From AC-32 sp963746155 (GTDB lineage: Bacteria; Actinomycetota; Thermoleophilia; Gaiellales; Gaiellaceae), in NCBI GenBank assembly GCA_963746155.1, contig CAVVAB010000001.1:1-64000 (forward strand): 64,000 nucleotides of DNA, written 5' to 3'. Position 1 is the stretch's first letter. Each line of letters begins with the position of its first letter. The notes beneath the pieces were generated by a model. That model was not told where the DNA came from. It saw only the letters and a program-made list of their open reading frames with translations, and searched no databases. A program made the position numbers and the translations under genes. Of the stretch, positions 15,749 to 23,600 are shown one piece after another.

Positions 15749-15833
15749 CCGACCACCTCCGTGTAGCGCGGGTCGTTGCGAATCATCGATCGTAACCTCT
15801 GTCAACCGCCTCGCCTGATCCGGACGACAGCCG

Positions 15834-15868
15834 TCGCCTGGGCCAGTGTTCGCAAATGTCACCCGACG
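15834..15868 (+). repeat. Dispersed 35-bp intergenic repeat, copy B
   Basis: 28 of 35 bases match copy A (1641-1675). It lies before the WD40 gene while copy C (17210-17244) lies just after it, so B and C bracket that gene as direct repeats. A weaker relative (GAGCGTCCGGGAATGTCCC) is at about 15913-15931. Confidence 0.6.
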
Positions 15869-16023
15869 TTCTGGCCCTACTACCTACTCAGGTGGTAGCG
15901 GCCTCGTCTGCCCGAGCGTCCGGGAATGTCCCTTACGGTCAGTTGACTCGAGGTTGCACGCGGTTCACAGTCGGCGTTTGGTCCCTCGCCGATTGTGGCG
16001 AAGGAGACACGACGGAGGCAGGC

Positions 16024-17152
16024 GTGGTTTCTGGAAGGGCACGCAGGACGTTGTTCCTCGTGCTGACGGGTGTGTGCTCTGCGAGTCCTCGCCAGCGGAT
16101 GCGGCGGCTCGAAAGAGAACTTCCACGCCGTCCCGCACGCTGTCCTGCGCGGCCACACCGCCACGGTCTACAGCGCCGCCTTCAGTCCGGACGGCACGCG
16201 CATCGTCACCGCCAGCAAGACAAGACGGCGCGGGTCTGGGACGCGCACAGCGGCAAGAGCTCGCCGTCCTGCGCGGCCACGACGGACATCGTCGTGACGC
16301 CGCCTTCAGCCCGGACGGCGCGCGCATCGTCACCGCGTCAGCGACGACAAACCGCGCGGGTCTGGGACGCCGCACAGCGGCAAGCAGCTCGGCGCGTCCT
16401 GCGCGGGCACGACGAGCTTCGTCTTGAGCGCCGCCTTCAGCCCGGACGGCACGCGCATCGTCACCGCAGTCGACGACAAGACGGCGCGGGTCTGGGACGC
16501 GCGACAGCGGCAAGAGCCTGGCCGCTCCTGCGCGGCCACGAGCGGCTCGTGTACAGCGCCGCCTTCAGCCCGGACGGCACGCGCATCGTCACCGCGTCAG
16601 CGCGACACGACGGCGCGGGTCTGGGACGCCGCGCAGCGGCAAGCAGCTCGGCCGTCCTGCGCGGCCACGAGCGAACGGTCTATCAGCGCCGCCTTCAGCC
16701 CGGACGGCACGCGCATCGTCACCGCTCAGCGACGACGAGACCGCGCGGGTCTGGGACGCCGCGCAGCGGCAAGAGCCTCGGCGATCCTGCGCGGCCACAC
16801 GAGATCGCGTCGAGCAGCGCCGCCTTCAGCCCGGACGGCACGCGCATCGTCACCGCGAGCGAAGACAAGACGGCGCGGGTCTGGGACGCGCGCAGCGGCA
16901 AGAGCCTCGCCGTCCTGCGCGGCCACAGCGACACGTCTGGAGCGCGGCCTTCAGCCCGACGGCACGCGCATCGTTACCGCCAGCGCCGACAAGACGGCAC
17001 GCATCTGGGAGGCCCGCAGCGGCAAGAGCCTGGACGTCCTGCGCGGCCACACCGACTGGGTCTTGAGCGCCGCCTTCAGCCCTGACGGCACGCGCATCGT
17101 TACCGCCAGCGCCGACAAGACGGCACGCATCTGGGCAGTGCGCAACGGATAG
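16024..17152 (+). pseudogene. WD40-repeat lipoprotein, about eight near-identical repeats, many frameshifts
   Basis: From GTG 16024 a signal sequence (RARRTLFLVLT) continues after one frame change as VLASGCGGSKENF, a lipobox. About eight WD40 repeats follow, each with the block FSPDGTRIVTA, near 16183, 16304, 16435, 16564, 16696, 16826, 16948 and 17076. The full unit reads VLRGHTDWVLSAAFSPDGTR, then DKTARVWDARSGKSL. Units are 121-131 bp apart against 126 bp expected, and each off-length step shifts the frame. Eight blades would make one propeller outside the membrane. Unit DNA is almost identical, so the array was amplified recently or homogenised; this also makes it prone to assembly error. 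Confidence 0.6.
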
Positions 17153-17209
17153 AAACCCACCGTCGTCGCGGCCGATACGGCCTATCCACGCCCTCAAGAA
17201 GGAGCGGCC

Positions 17210-17244
17210 TCGCCTGGGCGAGTGTTCAGCAATGTCCCCCGAGC
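17210..17244 (+). repeat. Dispersed 35-bp intergenic repeat, copy C
   Basis: TCGCCTGGGCGAGTGTTC, then AATGTC, then CCCGA: close to copy B (15834-15868). It lies between the end of the WD40 gene and the start of the lipoprotein gene. Confidence 0.6.
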
Positions 17245-17302
17245 GGCCGCTCATCATGACGTTGGTCGAAGTTCCGGTTGGTATCGTGCGGAGCGGTTTG
17301 CT

Positions 17303-17759
17303 GTGAGCGACCGCCTCGTTGGGAAGCTTGTGTTGGCGGCTCTTGCAGCGACGGCTGCACTGGCCGGTTGTGGGTCGTCCTCGCCACCGTCGAGCGAAGC
17401 GCAGAGCTGCCGGCCAAACCGAGCTGTATCGAGTACTGGCCTCCGTTACGTCGGCACCACCGATCAGAACACGACCGTTTGCTTCACAGTCGACGGGAAC
17501 CTTCTGCTAGAGATCGGCTTCGAATTCCCGCTTGGCTGCTCAGTAGGGGGGTCTTTGCAGTCCGAAGTGGCGTCGCCGGAGCTAGGGCTCCCACGGGCGC
17601 ATCCACCAAGAGGTTTCGATCCCTATTAGTGGAGACGTGGCACCTTCATTTCTGTTTCGCGGCAGCGTCCGAGGCGCTGCCGCCTCGGGCGTCCTCTCCA
17701 GCTTCGGACCCTACTGCAAGTCGGACACGGTCAGATGGACCGCAAGCCGCGTCCCCTGA
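17303..17759 (+). CDS. Small secreted lipoprotein, one frameshift
   Basis: It starts at GTG 17303. Residues 1-24 form a lipoprotein signal (LVGKLVLAALAATAALAGC) with lipobox LAGC. The mature part starts GSSSPPSSEAQSC and has short strands (GLRYVGTTDQNTTVCFTVDG, NLLLEIGFEF). The frame shifts near 17590; the second frame gives VSIPISGDVAPSFLFRGSVR, GAAASGVLSSFGPYC and VRWTASRVP, ending at 17759. The join makes a roughly 150-residue beta-rich domain. Family not recognised. Confidence 0.6.
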
Positions 17760-18152
17760 AATGGCCCTGCAAGGGCGGCCCGATCCCCGAAGGTGCCGAG
17801 GCGGCACCGGGTTCAGGCCTACGCTGCTAGCTGCTCTCTGACAGAGCGCGGTCGTCTACACCGGTGTCTTGACTCGCTCGAACTGACTCTGGAAGCTCAG
17901 GCCGACCGCGTGCCCTGCTTCGCAACCTGTTGCGTTCTGTGTGTACCGCGACAGCCTGCCGCCGTGGTCGAGTACTAGACCACACGTTCAGGCGATAGCC
18001 GCGTGACGTGGGCCAGCGTCCCTGTCGCCGGACCCGTCGTGTCAGTCGCCGCCGCAGCCGACATGCGCGGCTGCGGCTCACGGCCTCTCGGGTGGGCCAA
18101 CTGTCGAAAGTCTTGCATCCCCGCGTCAGCGGGCCGACTTTCGACGGCGAAG
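17760..18152. other. Gap without a supported gene
   Basis: 393 bp. It holds the perfect palindrome at 18051-18077, a fragment similar to the dispersed repeat core (GGGCCAGCGTCCC near 18010), and the downstream region of tRNA-Arg. No coding frame has support. Confidence 0.5.
18051..18077. repeat. Palindromic intergenic repeat, copy 2
   Basis: GCCGCAGCC, loop GACATGCGC, GGCTGCGGC: a perfect 9-bp stem. The loop is identical to that of copy 1 at 1878-1917, and both lie past the 3' end of a minus-strand tRNA gene. Confidence 0.65.
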
Positions 18153-18224
18153 TGCGCCTGGGAGGATTCGAACCTCCGACCCACGGCTTAGAAGGCCGTC
18201 GCTCTTCCACTGAGCTACAGGCGC
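18153..18224 (-). tRNA. tRNA-Arg (anticodon TCT)
   Basis: The reverse complement starts GCGCCTGTAGCTCAGTGG and ends CAGGCGC plus A. The anticodon stem ACGGC/GCCGT encloses CTTCTAA, so the anticodon is TCT. The T-arm GGAGGTTCGAATCCTCC is intact. Confidence 0.95.
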
Positions 18225-18256
18225 GCAGGAGAACAGGCTAGCGCCGGGCGCGCGGG

Positions 18257-18791
18257 CTATCTGCTGCGGACGCCGAAGTCGGCGGTGACGATCGTCGCCG
18301 CCTCGCCGCCGTAGACGCCAGGCGCGCTCGTTGCATGGACGGCCGAAAGGCCGATCTCGCGCCAGTGCGGGTCGAGCAGGTTGGCGCGATGAGGCGGGCT
18401 CGCGAGCCACATCTTGAGCGCGCGGGCCGCGCCGAGGTCGGGCGAGGCCCAGACGCAGGTTCTCGCCGACCATCCAGCTCCGGTAGCCGCGCAGCGAGTA
18501 GTAGGAGGCGACCCGCTTCGAGAACGACGTGCCGTTGGCCGAGTTGTGGCTGAAGTAGCCGAGGCGGGCCATCTGGCTCGAGTGGGACGCGGCTGCGGCG
18601 TTCAGCGCCGGCGAGCCAGCCGGAGGCGGACGAGCCCACGGGCCGACCGAATCGCGTTGAGCTGGGAGAGCAGCGCCGTCTGCAGCCGGGACGAGGAGCT
18701 CACCGCTCCGCTGGACGTTGGCCGAGCCGGCCGCAGGGGCGACGAGCGCCACGATGACCCCTGCCAGCGCTGCGAGGCGTTTGCCCTGCAT
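18257..18791 (-). CDS. Secreted CAP/SCP-domain protein, frameshifted
   Basis: ATG 18791 opens a signal peptide (RLAALAGVIVALVAPAAGSA). The CAP domain follows in other frames: LLSQLNAIRSARGLVRLRLA, then LNAAAASHSSQMARLGYFSH with NSANGTSFSKRVASYY, then WMVGENLRL. After a further shift near 18445 it ends VTADFGVRSR. HSSQMARLGYFSHNS and GEN are the hallmarks of bacterial CAP proteins (YkwD/CwlO-type), secreted proteins of mostly unknown activity. At least two indels are needed. A second CAP gene is at 31089-31557. Confidence 0.7.
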
Positions 18792-18816
18792 ACGGGCACC
18801 ATCGGCAGGAGCGGGC

Positions 18817-19905
18817 CTATCGTCTGGAGTCTAGAGAGCGGCGTGAGCCGGGTGGTCGCGGCGATGGGCCGCGCCAGTCGAGAAGCAGCACCTGGATCGT
18901 CCCCGCGACCGGGATCGCGGCCAGCGCGCCGAGGATCCCCGCGAGCTCGGCGCCGATCAGGATCGAGATCAGGACGGCGAGCGGCGAGAGCTGCACCGTG
19001 CGGCCGTAGATCACGCGGCTGCAGCACGTGGTTCTCGAGCTGCTGGTAGACGATGAAGAACGCCACGACGACGATCCCCGCCGGGACCGAGTGCAGGAAC
19101 GCGACGATCGCCGATCAGGATCGCGGCGATCGTCGCGCCGGCGAGCGGGATCAGGTCGAGGATCGCGACGATCAGGCCGAGCGCGACCGCGTACGGGACG
19201 CCCATGATCAGCAGCACGATCGTCGTCAGCCACTCCGGCGATGAGGCTGATCAGCAGGTTGCCCGGTCACGTAGCCGCCGACCGTGCGGTAGATCTCGTC
19301 GCCGACCTTGCGCCAGCGCGGCTGCGACTCCTCGGGCAGCAGGGTGTAGAAGCGCTCGACCCAGTCCGGGCCCTCGAGGAGCATGAAGAACGTCATGAAG
19401 CCGATCGTGACCGTGGCGACGACGATCGTGATGATGCCCTTCGCGACCGAGATCGCGACTCCGGAGAGCCCGAGCACGCTTCGTCGCGCCGCCCTCGGTG
19501 ATCGCGCTCTCGACGCGCTCCTGCGAGGTGGTACTTCGTCTCGAGGAAGCCGAGCCGCCCGCGCCCGTGCGTGACGTCGTGCACGTAGTCGGGCAGCTTG
19601 TGTGACGAAGTCGTTCACCTGGTCGACGAGCGTCGGGACGAACGTGAAGCCGATCGCGACGAAGAAGGCGAGCGTGAGCAAGTAGGCGAGCGCGGCGGCG
19701 GCGCCGCGGCGCTTGATGCCCGTGGCGCTGGAGCCAGCCGACCGCGGGGTTGAGCGCGAGCGCCAGGAAGAGGGAGATCAGCACCCACGGCGAGGACGTG
19801 CCGGGCGATCCAGATCACCTCGAGCGTGATGGCGACGGCGATGATCGTCGCCAGCAGGGACAGGACCGTCCGCAGCCGGAACCGGACGACTCGCTCCGGG
19901 ATCAC
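18817..19905 (-). pseudogene. AI-2E-family (PerM-like) transporter, multiple frameshifts
   Basis: It starts at GTG 19905 (IPERVVRFRLRTVLSLLATI). Pieces in order are VLISLFLALALNPAVGWLQR, AYLLTLAFFVAIGFTFVPTL with VDQVNDFV, GIITIVVATVTIGFMTFFML with EGPDWVERFYTLLPEE, VGDEIYRTVGGYVTGQ, IVLLIMGVPYAVALGLIVAI with LDLIPLAGATIAAIL, and QQLENHVLQPRVIYGRTVQL with SPLAVLISILIGAELAGILG. This is the complete AI-2E transporter order (PF01594), with about eight membrane helices. About six frame changes occur in 1.1 kb. Family members export diverse substrates. It converges on nothing and shares its strand with the CAP gene. Confidence 0.65.
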
Positions 19906-19945
19906 CGGGCCAGCATCACGGAAGCGTCGGACGTTCGCAGGAGAG

Positions 19946-20016
19946 AGCGGGCGGCGGGGATCGAACCCGCGTAACCAGCTTGGAAGGCTGGGGCTCTACC
20001 ACTGAGCTACGCCCGC
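19946..20016 (-). tRNA. tRNA-Gly (anticodon TCC)
   Basis: The reverse complement starts GCGGGCGTAGCTCAGTGG, has anticodon stem CCAGC/GCTGG with loop CTTCCAA, T-arm GCGGGTTCGATCCCCGC and acceptor end CGCCCGC plus T. Confidence 0.95.
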
Positions 20017-20051
20017 GCGGCTCGTAGCCTAGCCCGCCAGAATGAGCGATC

Positions 20052-20654
20052 GTGGAACGGGCGTACCTGGCACGGCACGGCGAGAGCGAGCTCTCCTTCG
20101 CGAAGCTGACGAACGGAGATCCGGCCGTCCCGTGCGCGCTGACGGAGACCGGCCGCTCGGAGGCGCGGCGCCTCGGCGAGCTGCTGGCGGGGACGGCGAT
20201 CGACCTCTGCGCGGTCAGCGAGTTCGAGCGCGTGCAGGAGACTGCCGACCTCGCGCTCGCGGGCCGCGAGCGTGCCGAGGCTCGTCCTTCCCGGGCTGAA
20301 CGACATCAAGCGTGGGCGCCTACGAGGGCCACTCGATCGACGAGTACCGCGCCTGGGCGCGCTCGCACGGGCCCGACGACGAGCCCCCGGGCGGAGGCGA
20401 GAGCCGGGCCGGGGTGATCCGGCGCTACGTCGAGGCCTACCGAACGATCCTCGCGCGGCCGGAGCGCGACGATCCTGGTGGTCGCGCACGCGCTCACCGT
20501 CCGCTACGTCCTCGACGCGGTCGCGGGGGGGCCGCCCGCGCGCGCGGTCGAGTGGGTTCCCTACGCGGAGCCGTTCCCGGTCACGGCCGTGGAGCTCAGC
20601 GGGGCCCTGGAGCGGCTCGACGCCTGGACGCTCGCGCCGAGCTGGCAGAGCTGA
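20052..20654 (+). CDS. Histidine phosphatase (phosphoglycerate mutase-like), frameshifted
   Basis: It starts at GTG 20052. The catalytic RHGE motif is at residues 8-11 (YLARHGESELSFAKL), followed by LTETGRSEARRLGELLAGTA. Frame changes near 20270, 20310 and 20470 link to VPRLVLPGLNDIKVGAYEGH, GGGESRAGVIRRYVEAYRTI and finally TILVVAHALTVRYVLDAVAG, which carries the second catalytic His (VVAHAL). About 200 residues is normal for the family. Substrate unknown. The fragments follow order without gaps, so a single gene with indels is most likely. Confidence 0.7.
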
Positions 20655-20678
20655 CGAGCCGCGCGGGCCGCCTGCGGG

Positions 20679-23600
20679 CTACTTGAACTTGAAGTCCGCG
20701 AACGGCGTGGTGCCGTCGGAGAGCAGCACGGTCAGCCGGCGGCAGGTTCCCGCCCAGCTCTTCGAGGTCGCCCAGTTGAACTTGAAGCCGAGGTCTTCGC
20801 TCTTGAGCCCGGAGAGGCCGATCGGAAGGTCGACGGAGATCGGGTCGGTCGCCGCCGCCGGGCACTTGATCTGCTTCGAGGAGATCGCCTGCACGGCGCT
20901 CAGGAACGGCCACTTGATCCCGAAGATGTCGCGGAGATACCACTTGACCGGGATCGTCTGGCCGGCGTTCTGCGTGTTCAGGATCGGCGGGTTGTCGACC
21001 GGGCGGCTGGAACCCCGAGAACGCGAAGCGCACGAAGAACGTGACGCTCTTGGACGTCGTGTTCCCGGCGAGGTCGGTCGCGGTGACGGTGAACGTGTGC
21101 GTCCCCGGGAAGAGGGTGTCGAGCAGGAAGCCGCTCGGGAACGACAGCCCGTTGTCGGTGCGCCCGCGGCACTTGGTGACCGCCCCGAGGTCGGAGCAGT
21201 TGAAGCTCGTCTTCACGAGCTGGTGCAGCGTGAAGACGGCCCCCGGCAGCGGGCTGTCGATCGTGATCGAGGGCGGCGTGCCCGTGTCCACGACGGACTG
21301 GAAGTTGACGGCCTTGTTGAAGCTGAACCCGACGTTGCCCGCGTTGTCCTGAGCCTCGCCGTCGAGCTGGATCGTGTCGACAGCAGCGTTGATCGTGCCC
21401 GTCCAGAGACCGTCGCCCGCGTTCGTCAGCTCCTTGACCTGCCAGGTCGGCGTGCCGGTGTTGTAGAGGACGGCGACGCGATGGAGCGCGCCCGAGTCGT
21501 CGGTGACGCGGACGAAGGCGTTGAACACTCCTGGCGCGGTCTTGACGGCGCCGACCTGGGTGAACTCGGGCGGAGCGTTGTCGCTCGAGGTCGAGTAGCC
21601 GATGTCGGCACTGGACGAGTCGAGAACCTGCTCGGTGCCGGTTTCGGAGCCCGGGTCGGGTTGGAAGCGCCCCATGTTCACGACCAGCGTCGATTTCTCC
21701 TTGCCCGAAGACGACGTCGCGGTTGACCGTGACGAGGCCGGCCGGGAAGAAGATGTTCGGATAGGCGGAGGCCGGGCGCTCGTCGGCGCTGAAGACGAGC
21801 GGGAACGGCTTGGCCGGCTTGACGCTCGGGATCGTGTGCGTCGTCAGGCCGGTGATGAACGCGCCGTGCGCCGAGGTGCCGGCGACGGTGATGTCGCGCG
21901 AGAGCTGCGGCTGGATCGGCCGGTAGAGGACGGAGAGCGTGCCCGCCCGGATACCGGCGGCGTTGGTCGCCCCGTCGGGCTGCGCGTTGTCGAAGAACAG
22001 CGACTCGCCGTTGCCCGCGTCGTGCGCGGTGATGCTGGCGGTGATCGGCGGCAGCGTTCCCGTCAGGAGGCCGTTGTCGACGTGCGTCGGCGGCGGGGGA
22101 GCGACCGGCGGCGCGTTCTGCGGGACACCGGTGAAGCCGTAGAACGGCAGGCCGTACATGTTCGCCTCGACCATCACCTTCTCGTCGGTGACGTCGTAGT
22201 CGCCCGCGGTGGCGTAGTACTCGTGCAGCGCGCGCACCCACTGCTCGCCGATCGTGCCGCCCGTGTTGAGGTTGCGCGCGAACCCGCGCATCAGGCGCTC
22301 GGAGAGGTCGATCGTCTTCGTGTCGCCGTAGCCGAAGCCGGTGTTCGAGAGGTACACGTCCGTCCGGGTCTGGCCGTACGCCTGCGGCCAGTCGAGCTGG
22401 CGCTTGGCGTCGGTCGGGCGCGATCGGGCCGCCGACCGTGTCGGGGACGTTCAGGCCGCTGTGGCACCCGATCGTGAAGACGAGCTGCCCTTGCGTCGCG
22501 TCGGCGGTGGTCAGGAAGTCGGCGAGCGTCGGCACGGCCGGGATCGACGCCGGCTGCGCGAGCCAGTGGTTGTAGTGCGCGTAGAGCGCGCCCGCGCCCG
22601 GAACGCCGCCGGCCTTGTTGAAGAAGTGGCTGAGCACGTCCTGGCGCGTCCAAGCCGAGCCCGGCGGGAACAGCGAGTCGTTCGCGGCGCCGAGGCGCGA
22701 ACTGCGAGTTCAGCGCGGTACTTGCGTCCTGGCCTCCGTCGACGAAGAAGTCGTCACCCGTCGTGAGCGCGCTGTGGATGTCGAGCTTGCCGTTCGCGGC
22801 CAGGTACTGCGTGAACTGGCCTGCGATGTCCTCGGGAGTCTCGAGCAGGCGCGAGACGCTCACCTGCGCGAGCGGGAGGTCGTGGCCGAGGAACATCACG
22901 CGCTGGAACGCGCCGTACGCGCCGTCCGTGAGCACGGTGTTCAGCGCCGACGAGGCGTAGGTCGAGTTGCCCTTCGTCAGCCCGGCCGTCGTGAAGGCAA
23001 GCTCCTGCGCGTTGTCGATCTCCGGCGAGAGCGTCACCTGGTCCGGCTGGCGCCACGAGGGCAGCGCCTGGTCGGTGCCGAGCAGGACGACGTACTTCAG
23101 GCTCGGCAGCGACGGCGCGGTACGTCGCGACGACCCCGTTGATCGCGGTGACGACGGCGTTGGCCGCGTCGACCGAGCACGGGTTCGCGTCCCAGGCGGC
23201 GTAGGCCGAGCGCACGCCCGCGTTGCCGTCGATCGGCAGCACGGCGCCCTTGACCTCCGGCCGCGCGGCAACCGTGGCGAGCGGGCCGCCCGCCGCGAGC
23301 AGCGCGTCGGCCCTCGCCGGCGAGTACAGCCCGGCGAGGCGCTGGCGGTCGACCAGGAAGAGCGTCTGCGTCGTGTTCGGGACGGAGGCGACCGTCGGCA
23401 GCGTCCCCGGCGTCGGCGCCGCAAGGCCTGTCACGGCCGGGCACGCGGGCAGCGTCGGCGGCGGCGTCACCTTCACGCGGAGCACGTAGTTCAGGTTGCT
23501 GAACGCGCCGTTGTAGCCGCTCACGGTGAGGACGGCGTTCCCCGTCTCGCCGTGCGTGACGATCAGGACGGACTCGTCGGCGTCCCCCCGGTTCGCCGAG

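Noticed and set aside
17827..18210. Coding frame on the minus strand across the palindrome and tRNA-Arg
   Set aside because: It runs through the tRNA gene and has no family or ribosome site; taken as spurious.
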